Assembly: GCA_051293835.1 (NCBI GenBank)
Contig: JBPKMA010000005.1
Coordinates: 62,001 to 126,000 of the forward strand
Direction: 5' to 3'
DNA from: DATLZU01 sp051293835
GTDB lineage: Bacteria; Nitrospirota; Nitrospiria; Nitrospirales; Nitrospiraceae
DNA: 64,000 nucleotides
The notes under the pieces were generated by a model. It made no database searches. It was given only the letters and a program-made list of their open reading frames with translations, and was not told the origin of the DNA. Position numbers and translations under genes: made by a program. Below are positions 1-8,387 of this stretch, one piece after another. The number at the start of each line of letters is the position of its first letter. Within the stretch, counting starts at the first letter, position 1.

Positions 1-111
1 ACTTCGCATTTTGTCCACTTCGAGAGGCCATGCCGATCCCGTTCACCCTCGCGAACAATTCCATCGTGCCAAACGGCGCTGCGCCTCTATCGCGCGCCCG
101 GGAGAACGTTT

Positions 112-747
112 ATGGAATGGCGTAATACCTCTGCGGGCCCGTTTGGGCGCAACGCGAACATGATGGCGACAACGGTGGTTTCACTGCCTACAGGATCGGT
201 TGCCGAAAGCGTATCGCAAGGGTTGAACGACCAGCCGATGGTGTCTCCCGCAAAGCGCTGTTGGTTCGCGATTTCGACCAAACCGCATCAAGAACGCATC
301 GCGGAAGGAACGCTTCAGCGTTTAGGCATCGAAACGTTCTGTCCGCTACTGCAGGAACGCAAATGGATTCGACGGCGACAAGAGACGAAGGTGAGTCCCT
401 TGTTCCCAGGGTACCTGTTCGCGCGATTCAGCCTGAAGGAGTCGTATCGCACCGTGCTCTATGCACGAGGCGTCAAAAGCATTGTTCGCTTCGGACCCGA
501 TCCGGCCGTGGTCGAGGATTCTTTGATTGAAGGCCTGAAAGCCCGTCTTGATGAGGGATGCTTAAGCGTTCCGAGCAGATCGTTCCGTCCCGGTCAAATC
601 GTCCGGATTGCGGACGGAACTCTGAACGGCCTCGAGGCAATCTTTGAACGGGAGTTGACAGGGTCTCAGCGAGCGATCCTGTTGTTGAAAGCGCTGGCTT
701 TCAACGCGAGAGTCGTCGTTGCATTGGAACAGATTGCCAATCTTTAG
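112..747 (+). CDS. NusG-family (RfaH/UpxY-like) transcription antiterminator
   Basis: A 211-residue NusG paralogue. The NGN domain covers about residues 48-145 (CWFAISTKPHQERIA, then FPGYLFARF, both typical), and a KOW-like segment follows at about 155-205 (FRPGQIVRIADG). Specialised NusG proteins of this kind bind RNA polymerase and suppress early termination in long polysaccharide operons. Its place as first gene, before the exporter and more than 50 kb of glycan genes, fits that role. The ATG at 112 has a GGGAGAA ribosome site a few bases upstream; ATGs at 160 and 163 are weaker alternatives. Residues 1-45 match nothing I know in the family. A housekeeping NusG is unlikely because no ribosomal or SecE genes are adjacent. 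Confidence 0.85.
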   Translation: MEWRNTSAGPFGRNANMMATTVVSLPTGSVAESVSQGLNDQPMVSPAKRCWFAISTKPHQERIAEGTLQRLGIETFCPLLQERKWIRRRQETKVSPLFPGYLFARFSLKESYRTVLYARGVKSIVRFGPDPAVVEDSLIEGLKARLDEGCLSVPSRSFRPGQIVRIADGTLNGLEAIFERELTGSQRAILLLKALAFNARVVVALEQIANL

Positions 748-964
748 GCAGTCTGGAGCATTGGGCGAAAACTGGCGGACCGCCGCACGGTTCCGCCAGA
801 CGAGTCATAAGTCCGGTAACCTCGTCTCGGCGACGTAAAAGAATTGGTTAGCTTTGTCGCCGCCGAGCTCATTACCGCAAGGTGCCGGAAGGCAACGGAG
901 GGTGAACCGGTATTCACCGGAGCGACGGTAGTCCATCCTTTCCTTTTCCGGAACTCAAACTTCA
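748..964 (+). promoter_or_regulatory. Structured leader between the nusG-like gene and wzm
   Basis: This 217-base gap has no convincing gene but several inverted repeats: an 8-bp stem 772-779/792-799 (CTGGCGGA...TCCGCCAG), a 5-bp stem 800-804/821-825, a 7-bp stem 828-834/856-862 (CGGCGAC...GTCGCCG) and a 6-bp stem 901-906/913-918. A CGGTAG at 926-931 resembles the core of the E. coli ops element (GGCGGTAG), the pause site read by RfaH. No U-tract follows any stem, so these do not look like simple terminators. Because a NusG paralogue sits just upstream, this is a plausible recruitment or attenuation leader. That function is inference. Confidence 0.4.
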
Positions 965-1894
965 ATGTTTGCTTCACAAGCATTCAACAGAACGACGGCA
1001 GTAAAGCCCGATGGGCATGCTGGTGATATGGCGGGGATGCACGCGCAGGCTTCGAGGGTTCCAGCGAACACTGCGTTCTCTCCGACCGTGATCGAGTCGA
1101 AGCGCAACTCGTTTCATCTGAATGTTAGGGAACTCTGGGAATACAGAGAGTTGTTGTACTTCTTGGCTTGGAGGGACATGAAAGCGCGCTATGCCCAGAC
1201 CGTTTTGGGTGTCGCATGGGCGGTCATTCAGCCTTTGGCCGCAATGGTGATCTTTACGATCGTGTTCAGCCTGTGGGCCAAGCTGCCGTCGGATGGATTG
1301 CCGTACCCGTTGTTCGCCTATGGAGCACTTCTTCCCTGGACGCTGTTGGCGCGAAGCCTCGAGCGGAGTGGTCAGAGCGTGGTCGCGGAATCCAACTTGG
1401 TGAAAAAAGTCTATTTCCCGAGGGTGATTCTACCGATCGCCGCCACGCTCGCCGGCGTGATCGACTTCGTTATTGCCTTTGCTTTGCTCCTTCTGTTGAT
1501 GGCCTGGTATGGCATCACACCGACGTGGAAAATGATCGCGATCCCCGCGCTGGTCCTGTGTACGATCGGGACGTCCCTTGCCGTCAGTCTTTGGCTTTCC
1601 GCATTGAACGTCCACTATCGTGACGTCGCCGGAGCCATCCCGTTGTTGACGCAACTCTGGATGTATGCATCGCCGGTCGTGTATCCCTTGTCCCTTGTGC
1701 CGGAGCAGTGGCGCGCTGTCTATGGCTTGAATCCGATGGCGAGTATCATCGGTGGGTTTCGGTGGGCGCTCCTTGGAGGAGTCGCGCCCGACACCGGCAC
1801 AGCGATGGTAAGCGCATTGGCGACCTGCATTCTGCTCATTACCGGTCTCATCTTTTTTAATAGGATGTCGAGGACCTTTAGCGACGTGGTCTAA
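965..1894 (+). CDS. wzm: ABC-2 polysaccharide/O-antigen exporter permease (Wzm-like)
   Basis: About 309 residues with the ABC-2 permease pattern: an amphipathic segment ending in LAWRDMKARYAQTVLG, then about six hydrophobic helices and the late motif PVVYPLSLVPEQWR...LNPMASIIGGFRWALLG. With Wzt it forms the inner-membrane channel that moves an undecaprenyl-linked glycan to the periplasm. The true start is uncertain: ATG 965 lacks a clear ribosome site, and ATGs at 1028 and 1037 (the latter behind GGCGGGG) would remove 21-24 poorly conserved residues. The ATPase gene begins 43 bases downstream, the usual pairing. Confidence 0.9.
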   Translation: MFASQAFNRTTAVKPDGHAGDMAGMHAQASRVPANTAFSPTVIESKRNSFHLNVRELWEYRELLYFLAWRDMKARYAQTVLGVAWAVIQPLAAMVIFTIVFSLWAKLPSDGLPYPLFAYGALLPWTLLARSLERSGQSVVAESNLVKKVYFPRVILPIAATLAGVIDFVIAFALLLLLMAWYGITPTWKMIAIPALVLCTIGTSLAVSLWLSALNVHYRDVAGAIPLLTQLWMYASPVVYPLSLVPEQWRAVYGLNPMASIIGGFRWALLGGVAPDTGTAMVSALATCILLITGLIFFNRMSRTFSDVV

Positions 1895-1937
1895 CGCTGC
1901 TTTTTCATCTTCATCCCAGCCTGCCGAAACATTCTCT

Positions 1938-3254
1938 ATGGCAAACCTTTCCGTCAAAGTCGAGCGTCTTGGCAAGCAGTACCGGCTCGGAGTGCGGCGA
2001 ACTTCCTATCGCACCTTGAGCGAGAGCTTGACAGGACGGCTGAGCCAACTCATTGCCACGCGGCGGTTTTTTCCCCCCTCTCAGGAGACGTTCTGGGCGC
2101 TCAAAGATGTGTCCTTCGAGATCAAGGCGGGTGAAGTGGTCGGCATTATCGGACGTAACGGAGCGGGGAAAAGCACCTTGCTGAAAATCTTGTCGCGCAT
2201 TACGGAGCCGACAGAGGGGCGGGCGTTACTTTATGGTCGGGTCAGCAGTCTGCTCGAAGTTGGGACGGGGTTTCACCCGGAACTCACCGGGAGAGACAAC
2301 GTGTACCTAAGCGGATCATTGCTCGGAATGAAAAAGGCCGAGATCGATGCCAAATTCGATGAGATCGTCGCATTCGCCGAAATCGAAAAGTTCATCGATA
2401 CCCCTGTGAAACGATACTCCAGTGGCATGTTCGTACGCCTCGCGTTTGCGGTGGCTGCTCATCTGGAACCCGAAATTTTGATTCTTGATGAAGTGCTCGC
2501 GGTCGGGGACAGCCGCTTCCAAAGGAAATGCCTCAACAAGATGGAAGACGTTGGCAAACACGGCCGCACGATCCTGTTCGTGTCGCACAGCATGCCGGCC
2601 GTGGCGCGCATTTGCAAGCGAGCCATTCTTCTCGAAGGGGGGGGCGTGCGCATGGACGGCCCTGCCCATCAGGTCATCGCGACGTATATGGGGTCCGATG
2701 TCGGATCCTCGGCCGCGCGGGAGTGGTCGGATCCAACCACGGCGCCTCAGGGCGAAGCCGTTCGCTTACGGGCGGTGCGGGTGAGAACGGAAGAAGGCAG
2801 AGTCACCGACGCTATCGACATCCAACAACCGTTCGGAATTGATATGGAATACGAAGTCAAAGAAGGGGGGCACGTGTTGCAGCCGTTTGTTCGATTCACC
2901 AATGAAGAGAACGTGTGCCTCTTCTGTCTGCCTGACATTGATCCGTCATGGCGTGGGCGACCAAGGCCGGCAGGCCGGTACGTAACGACCGTTTGGCTTC
3001 CGGGCAATCTATTCGCCGAGGGCCGCATTTTCGTTGACGTGGCGCTGTGCGTTTTGCATGGAGTGATCGTTCAATTCCATGAACGAAACGTCGTGTCGTT
3101 TCAGGTGTTCGATAGCCTTGACGGCGATTCTGCCCGCGGTGATTGGGCCGGGGAGCTGGAAGGCGTGGTGCGCCCCCTCTTGAAGTGGACGACGACATTC
3201 ATCCCTGCCGGGAAACATTCCTCATTGATCGTCACAAAGGAGAGCAACGTATGA
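1938..3254 (+). CDS. wzt: ABC transporter ATP-binding protein with C-terminal glycan-binding domain (Wzt-like)
   Basis: 438 residues. The N-terminal ATPase has Walker A at about 72-80 (GRNGAGKST), signature YSSGMFVRLAFA and Walker B ILILDEVLAVGD. Residues from about 260 to 420 form the extra beta-rich domain seen in Wzt proteins that recognise the end-modified O-antigen before export. This domain makes Wzt the better name than a KpsT-type capsule ATPase, which lacks it. If the family rule holds, the glycan has a specific non-reducing-end modification, perhaps one of the methyl or carbamoyl groups encoded downstream. Its stop overlaps the next start (ATGA at 3251). Confidence 0.92.
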   Translation: MANLSVKVERLGKQYRLGVRRTSYRTLSESLTGRLSQLIATRRFFPPSQETFWALKDVSFEIKAGEVVGIIGRNGAGKSTLLKILSRITEPTEGRALLYGRVSSLLEVGTGFHPELTGRDNVYLSGSLLGMKKAEIDAKFDEIVAFAEIEKFIDTPVKRYSSGMFVRLAFAVAAHLEPEILILDEVLAVGDSRFQRKCLNKMEDVGKHGRTILFVSHSMPAVARICKRAILLEGGGVRMDGPAHQVIATYMGSDVGSSAAREWSDPTTAPQGEAVRLRAVRVRTEEGRVTDAIDIQQPFGIDMEYEVKEGGHVLQPFVRFTNEENVCLFCLPDIDPSWRGRPRPAGRYVTTVWLPGNLFAEGRIFVDVALCVLHGVIVQFHERNVVSFQVFDSLDGDSARGDWAGELEGVVRPLLKWTTTFIPAGKHSSLIVTKESNV

Positions 3255-4033
3255 AAGCGGTCATCCTAGCCGGAGGATTCGGGACCCGCCTCTCCGAAGA
3301 AACTGTCCTTAAACCGAAGCCGATGGTCGAAGTCGGTGGAAAACCGATTCTCTGGCACATCATGAAGATTTACGCCGCCTACGGAATTAAGGAATTCATC
3401 ATCACACTGGGCTACAAGGGCGAAATGATCAAAGACTACTTCCTCAATTTCTACGCCTTCAACAACGATATTTCAGTCGATCTGGCGACGGGAACGACGA
3501 CGATTCACAACGGCGGCGACACGAAGCTCCAAACCGATTGGCTGGTTCATCTCGTTGACACCGGCCTCCATACCCAAACCGGCGGAAGATTGAAGCGGGT
3601 CAAGACTTGGCTGGGAGACGACGAGACGTTTCTCTTTACGTACGGGGATGGCGTGGCGGATATCGATATCGAATCCCTGATCAAATTTCACCAATCCCAT
3701 GGAAAGCTGGCGACTGTCACCGCCGTCAGAACACCGGCTCGTTTTGGACGCATGGCGTTTGAAGGAGACCAGGTCAGAGACTTTTATGAAAAACCGCAAT
3801 CCGGTGAAGGGTGGATCAACGGTGGGTTTTTCGTCCTGAACCGCCGGGTTATCGAGTACATCGATGGGGATGACACGCCATGGGAGCGGGATCCCTCCGA
3901 GCGGCTCGCGCGCGAGGGGCAAATGGTTGGCTACCGGCATTACGGATTTTGGTCTTGCATGGATACATTGCGAGAAAAGAACTATTTAGAGGACCTCTGG
4001 AATTCGGGAAAAGCTCCCTGGAAGATTTGGTAA
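3251..4033 (+). CDS. rfbF: Glucose-1-phosphate cytidylyltransferase
   Basis: A 260-residue nucleotidyltransferase making CDP-glucose from CTP and glucose-1-phosphate. The N-terminal signature is LAGGFGTRLSEETVLKPKPM, with WHIMKIYAAYGIKEFIITLGYKG next and FTYGDGVADID in the centre, all typical of RfbF rather than RmlA. The ATG at 3251 was chosen over an in-frame upstream start because it begins exactly at the conserved MKAVILAGG, has an AAAGGAG site (3237-3243) and overlaps the wzt stop. It opens a block that looks dedicated to a CDP-activated deoxysugar. No CDP-glucose 4,6-dehydratase (RfbG) was recognised beside it. Confidence 0.93.
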   Translation: MKAVILAGGFGTRLSEETVLKPKPMVEVGGKPILWHIMKIYAAYGIKEFIITLGYKGEMIKDYFLNFYAFNNDISVDLATGTTTIHNGGDTKLQTDWLVHLVDTGLHTQTGGRLKRVKTWLGDDETFLFTYGDGVADIDIESLIKFHQSHGKLATVTAVRTPARFGRMAFEGDQVRDFYEKPQSGEGWINGGFFVLNRRVIEYIDGDDTPWERDPSERLAREGQMVGYRHYGFWSCMDTLREKNYLEDLWNSGKAPWKIW

Positions 4034-4119
4034 CTCTGCCAGGCGCAAAGCGTCCGACTGTTCCTATGCGGATATCGCGCTACAAACGATGACGTCACAG
4101 ACAAGATGAAAGGAACATC

Positions 4120-5238
4120 ATGAAAATTATTATTACTGGCAACATGGGTTATGTCGGACCTCATGTCGTGCGCCACATGCGCACCGCTTTTCCCGATGCG
4201 GAGTTGATCGGATTTGACGCGGGCTATTTTGCCCATTGTCTGACTGGGCCATCGATCTTTCCCGAACGCTGGCTTACCGCCCAATATTTCGGCGACATGC
4301 GGCGTTTCCCGGAAGAGATTCTGCGAGGGACTGATGCTGTCATTCATCTGGCTGCGATTTCCAACGATCCGATGGGAGCCTTGTTCGAAGATCTGACATG
4401 GGCCATTAATTACCGATCCAGCATCGATTTGGCGCAAAAAGCAAAGCAGGCTGGCGTGACATCCTTCGTCTTCGCATCAAGCTGCAGCGTGTACGGTTTT
4501 GCCGAAGGTGGGCCGCGACGGGAAGAAGATTCGTTAAACCCCCTGACTGCCTATGCCCGTTCAAAGGTACAGACCGAACGGGATCTTGCCATGCTGGCAG
4601 GTTCGGGATTCACGGTCACCTGTCTTCGCTTTTCAACCGCTTGCGGCATGAGCGAGCGGCTTCGTCTTGACCTTGTGCTGAACGATTTTGTCGCCAGCGC
4701 TCTGACCGCCAGGAGAATCAATATTCTTAGCGACGGAACCCCATGGCGCCCGCTCATTCACGTCTCGGATATGGCCAGAGCGATCGAGTGGGCGGTTCGG
4801 AGAGATCATCGTGACGGCGGACAGTTTTTAACTGTCAATGTTGGATGCGATAACTGGAATTATCAGGTGAAAGAGTTGGCGGAGGCGGTGGCACGGATCG
4901 TTTCGAATGTCGAGATTATCGTCAACAAGAATGCGCCGCCAGACAGACGGTCCTACCGCGTCAACTTCGACAAGTTCACGAAATTGGCGCAAGGGTTCTT
5001 GCCCGAAATGGACTTGTACGGAGCCATTGTCGATTTGAAAAACGGTCTCGAGGCCATGCGGTTTCGAGACGCGGAGTTCAGGAATTCGGAGTACGTACGG
5101 TTAAACACGTTAAAACGACTGCAGGAGGTGGGTGCCTTGACGGAGAACCTGGAATGGGCCCCGTGGGGCACGGCAAGGAAATATCGTGCACAGAGTGTTG
5201 GGCTCTCAGATCAGGTGGCAGGGACTTTTCTGAGCTGA
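4120..5238 (+). CDS. NAD-dependent epimerase/dehydratase (extended SDR)
   Basis: 372 residues with an extended-SDR fold. The N-terminal nucleotide-binding motif is TGNMGYVGPHV, followed by AVIHLAAISNDP, FASSCSVYG and the catalytic YARSK (Y-x3-K). It starts at an ATG behind AAAGGAAC. SDRs in this position, between a cytidylyltransferase and a C-methyltransferase, act on a CDP- or dTDP-4-keto sugar as dehydratase, epimerase or reductase; sequence alone does not say which. The motif GNMGYVG differs slightly from the usual GGxGxxG (Asn for Gly), as in several SDRs of methyl-branched sugar pathways. It is probably co-transcribed with rfbF (86-base gap). Confidence 0.85.
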   Translation: MKIIITGNMGYVGPHVVRHMRTAFPDAELIGFDAGYFAHCLTGPSIFPERWLTAQYFGDMRRFPEEILRGTDAVIHLAAISNDPMGALFEDLTWAINYRSSIDLAQKAKQAGVTSFVFASSCSVYGFAEGGPRREEDSLNPLTAYARSKVQTERDLAMLAGSGFTVTCLRFSTACGMSERLRLDLVLNDFVASALTARRINILSDGTPWRPLIHVSDMARAIEWAVRRDHRDGGQFLTVNVGCDNWNYQVKELAEAVARIVSNVEIIVNKNAPPDRRSYRVNFDKFTKLAQGFLPEMDLYGAIVDLKNGLEAMRFRDAEFRNSEYVRLNTLKRLQEVGALTENLEWAPWGTARKYRAQSVGLSDQVAGTFLS

Positions 5239-5261
5239 CTAGCAAGGGAAGACAGAACACT

Positions 5262-6497
5262 ATGACGCGGTCAACTTGTCGATTTTGCCTTTCGCCTTTG
5301 GAGCACACGTTTGTGGATCTCGGCTTGTCTCCCCTGGCGAATTCCTATGTGAAGCCTGATCAACTCAACCACGCAGAAACGTTCTATCCACTGCATGTGT
5401 ACGTCTGCGGCAAATGTCTGCTGGTACAACTGGAAGAATGGTCCAGCCCGTCCGAGATCTTCACTGACTACGCGTACTTCTCATCGTTCTCTACGTCATG
5501 GCTCGATCATGCCCGCCGTTACGTCGACATGGTTGTCGACCGGTTTCGCCTGAACAGCCGGCATCTGGTTGTGGAGGTGGCTAGTAACGACGGATATTTG
5601 CTGCAGTACTTTCTGCCTTATAACATCCCGGTCTTAGGCATCGACCCTGCGGCTAACGTGGCGGAGGCGGCCAAAGCAAAGGGTATTCCCACCCTCGTGG
5701 AGTTTTTCAGCGAACAAACCGCGCAGGAGTTAGCGAAGAAGGGTCGGAAAGCCGATTTACTGATCGGAAACAACGTGCTGGCTCATGTGCCAACGCTGAA
5801 CGACTTTGTCAGAGGACTCAAGAGGCTGCTCAACGATCGTGGCGTTGTCTCCATGGAGTTCCCTCATCTGATGAGGCTTATGGAGGATAATCAGTTCGAT
5901 ACAATTTACCATGAGCACTTTTCGTATTTCTCTTTTGTGGTCGTCGAGCGCCTCTTCAGCGCTCACGGACTCACGATCTTTGACGTAGAGGAAATTCCCA
6001 CTCACGGTGGATCGTTGCGCATTTTCGCTCGTCACACCGAGGATAGCTCCCACCCCGTCACTGATCGGGTCATGGAGCTCCGGACGCGAGAGATTCGTGC
6101 GGGATACCTCTCGTTAGATCACTACCTCACATTTGCCAGCAAAGTGATGGACGTAAAATCGAAGTTGCTTTCCTTCTTCGTGGAAGCGTATCGCGCTGGT
6201 AAGACCATCGTCGGCTACGGAGCCCCTGCGAAGGGCAACACCTTGTTGAATTACTGCGGTATTCGTACTGACTTCTTGCCATACACAGTGGATCGCAGTC
6301 CCCACAAGCAGGGACATTTTCTGCCGGGAACTCGGATTCCGATCCGCTCGCCCGACGAGATCGCCAAAACGAGGCCAGATTATCTTCTCATCCTGCCCTG
6401 GAACCTCAAAGAGGAGATCATGGGGCAAATGGCGCATATTCGCGATTGGGGTGGCCGTTTCGTGGTTCCCATCCCCGAAGTTCGGGTGTATTCGTGA
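5262..6497 (+). CDS. SAM-dependent sugar C-methyltransferase (zinc-binding N-terminus)
   Basis: 411 residues. The N-terminus holds a putative zinc-binding cysteine cluster (CRFCLSPLE, then CGKC near residue 51) and the family mark GLSPLANSYV. A class I methyltransferase domain follows (VVEVASNDGYLLQYF; GIDPAANVA), then a C-terminal domain with GYGAPAKGNTLLNY. This is the TylC3/EvaC-type architecture that adds a methyl group to carbon of a nucleotide-activated keto-deoxysugar. The ATG at 5262, after AAGGGAAGACAG, begins at the zinc motif; an earlier in-frame start would overlap the SDR gene. It shares a GTGA stop/start overlap with the next gene. A branched-chain sugar product is inference. 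Confidence 0.88.
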   Translation: MTRSTCRFCLSPLEHTFVDLGLSPLANSYVKPDQLNHAETFYPLHVYVCGKCLLVQLEEWSSPSEIFTDYAYFSSFSTSWLDHARRYVDMVVDRFRLNSRHLVVEVASNDGYLLQYFLPYNIPVLGIDPAANVAEAAKAKGIPTLVEFFSEQTAQELAKKGRKADLLIGNNVLAHVPTLNDFVRGLKRLLNDRGVVSMEFPHLMRLMEDNQFDTIYHEHFSYFSFVVVERLFSAHGLTIFDVEEIPTHGGSLRIFARHTEDSSHPVTDRVMELRTREIRAGYLSLDHYLTFASKVMDVKSKLLSFFVEAYRAGKTIVGYGAPAKGNTLLNYCGIRTDFLPYTVDRSPHKQGHFLPGTRIPIRSPDEIAKTRPDYLLILPWNLKEEIMGQMAHIRDWGGRFVVPIPEVRVYS

Positions 6498-7039
6498 TCT
6501 TTACAGAAACCTCTCTTAAAGGTGCATTCATCATCGATCTGGAGATCATGGAGGACGAGCGCGGGTTCTTCGCGCGAACCTGGTGCCAAAAGGAGTTCGA
6601 GGTCCGTGGGCTCACCACGCGGCTAGTTCAATGCAATGTGTCGTTCAATAAGATCAAGGGAACCTTGCGAGGGATGCACTATCAAGTGGCGCCACATGAG
6701 GAAGCCAAGCTGGTGCGGTGCACGATGGGTTCCATTTATGACGTGATTGTCGATCTGCGCCCTGAATCGGCCACGTATATGCAGTACATAGCAGTGATTC
6801 TCTCCGCGACGAACCGTCGTGCCCTGTACATTCCCGAACGGTTCGCGCACGGATTTCAGACGCTGGAAGACAATACGGAGGTCTTCTACCAGATGTCGGA
6901 ATTTTACGCCCCGGAATGCGCGAGAGGTTTCCGCTGGGACGATCCTGCATTTGGCATTCAATGGCCGGAAGATGTCCGGGTGATTTCACAGAAGGACCGG
7001 GCTTACCCGAACTTTACCAGAGACGCCGTTCGCGCCTGA
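6494..7039 (+). CDS. dTDP-4-dehydrorhamnose 3,5-epimerase family protein (RfbC/RmlC-like)
   Basis: 181 residues, a cupin-fold sugar epimerase. RmlC hallmarks are present: DERGFFARTW, the active-site stretch GTLRGMHYQ (catalytic His), KLVRCTMGSIYDVIVDLR and YIPERFAHGFQTLEDNTEVFYQMS. The start is taken as GTG 6494 because it overlaps the methyltransferase stop (GTGA) and gives a protein of normal family length; an upstream ATG would add 16 non-homologous residues. In this context it probably inverts C3 and/or C5 of a 4-keto sugar on CDP rather than dTDP. Confidence 0.88.
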   Translation: MIFTETSLKGAFIIDLEIMEDERGFFARTWCQKEFEVRGLTTRLVQCNVSFNKIKGTLRGMHYQVAPHEEAKLVRCTMGSIYDVIVDLRPESATYMQYIAVILSATNRRALYIPERFAHGFQTLEDNTEVFYQMSEFYAPECARGFRWDDPAFGIQWPEDVRVISQKDRAYPNFTRDAVRA

Positions 7040-8343
7040 TGGATTTTTGGGATCTCAAAAAAGCGCTCGACTATCCAGACCTTGGGTCTGTCATGCACCG
7101 TTTCATTGGCGAGTTGTTTCCTATTTGTCGAAGTATCACCGGGGACGGGCTTCGGGAAACTCTTCGCCTGATCAAGAATCGCATTCCCATGGAAATCCAT
7201 GAAGTGCCAAGTGGAACACCGGTATTCGATTGGACTGTGCCACTCGAGTGGAATATTCGGGATGCGTACATCGCAGATGAGCACGGGCGCCGCGTCGTGG
7301 ATTTCAAGCAGTGCAACCTGCACGTTGTCAGTTACAGCCGCCCTGTCAAAAAGAAAATGCGTCTCGCCGAGCTTCGCGAACATCTCTTTACGATTCCTGA
7401 ATACCCTGATTGGATTCCCTATCGAACATCCTATTACACTGAAAATTGGGGCTTCTGCCTGAGTCATCGTCAATATTTGGATTTGCCGGACGCCGAATAT
7501 GACGTGTGTATCGACTCCATTCTGGAACCAGGACACCTCACCTACGGCGAATGCTTCTTACCCGGAGAAAGATCGGACGAAGTGCTGATTTCATGCCACG
7601 TCTGTCATCCCTCGTTGGGTAACGACAATCTGTCCGGCATTGCGGTCTCCACATTTCTGGCCCGGGCACTGGCGGTAGTTTCGCGACAATACTCCTATCG
7701 CTTCCTGTTCATCCCCGGCACGATCGGGTCCATCACGTGGTTGTCACGGAATCAGGAAAACGTTCACCGAATCAAACACGGGTTGGTTTTAACCGGAGTA
7801 GGGGATGCGGGCTTCATCACGTACAAACGAAGCCGTCAAGGGAACGCCGAAATCGACCGTGCGACGTCTCATGTACTCCGTCACTCGGGAAAACCGCATC
7901 AGATCATCGACTTTTCCCCCTATGGATATGATGAGCGGCAATACTGCTCTCCAGGATTCAATCTACCGGTCGGTTGCCTTATGAGAACGCCGCATGGGCA
8001 GTATCCAGAGTATCATACGTCCGCCGACAACCTGGACTTCGTGCATCCCGAGGCCTTGGAGGAGACGTTGCACACGTGCCTGAAGATTCTGTGCATATTG
8101 GAAAATAATCGAACCTGCCACAACACCAATCCTCACTGTGAGCCGCAACTCGGCAAGCGAGGGCTCTATCGCTCCGTCGGTGGTCAGAAGGAAGGCGCTT
8201 TCAATGAGATGGCGTTGCTGTGGGTCCTGAACCTATCCGACGGACAGCATTCGCTGCTCGACATCGCGGAGCGCGCCGGAACCCCGTTTGAAACGATTCA
8301 TGCCGCGGCGCAGACACTTGCACATCACGGATTGCTACGATGA
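7039..8343 (+). CDS. DUF4910/aminopeptidase-like protein
   Basis: 434 residues beginning at the ATG inside the TGATG overlap with the epimerase gene. The N-terminal part (FPICRSITGDGLRETL) and the putative metal site HVCHPSLGNDNLSG (about residues 187-200), with the later HGQYPEYHTSADN, match the DUF4910/DUF2172 family, which has an M28-like zinc peptidase fold. A C-terminal winged-helix-like tail (GQHSLLDIAERAG) is also present. Such genes often lie next to sugar C-methyltransferase and RfbC genes in O-antigen loci, so it is likely part of that sugar module. Its reaction is not established; hydrolytic trimming of an amide-linked group is only a possibility. Confidence 0.75.
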   Translation: MDFWDLKKALDYPDLGSVMHRFIGELFPICRSITGDGLRETLRLIKNRIPMEIHEVPSGTPVFDWTVPLEWNIRDAYIADEHGRRVVDFKQCNLHVVSYSRPVKKKMRLAELREHLFTIPEYPDWIPYRTSYYTENWGFCLSHRQYLDLPDAEYDVCIDSILEPGHLTYGECFLPGERSDEVLISCHVCHPSLGNDNLSGIAVSTFLARALAVVSRQYSYRFLFIPGTIGSITWLSRNQENVHRIKHGLVLTGVGDAGFITYKRSRQGNAEIDRATSHVLRHSGKPHQIIDFSPYGYDERQYCSPGFNLPVGCLMRTPHGQYPEYHTSADNLDFVHPEALEETLHTCLKILCILENNRTCHNTNPHCEPQLGKRGLYRSVGGQKEGAFNEMALLWVLNLSDGQHSLLDIAERAGTPFETIHAAAQTLAHHGLLR

Positions 8344-8387
8344 CACAGGAGGCCGGGTAACCACACTCTTACCCAAGGAGGGCCACC

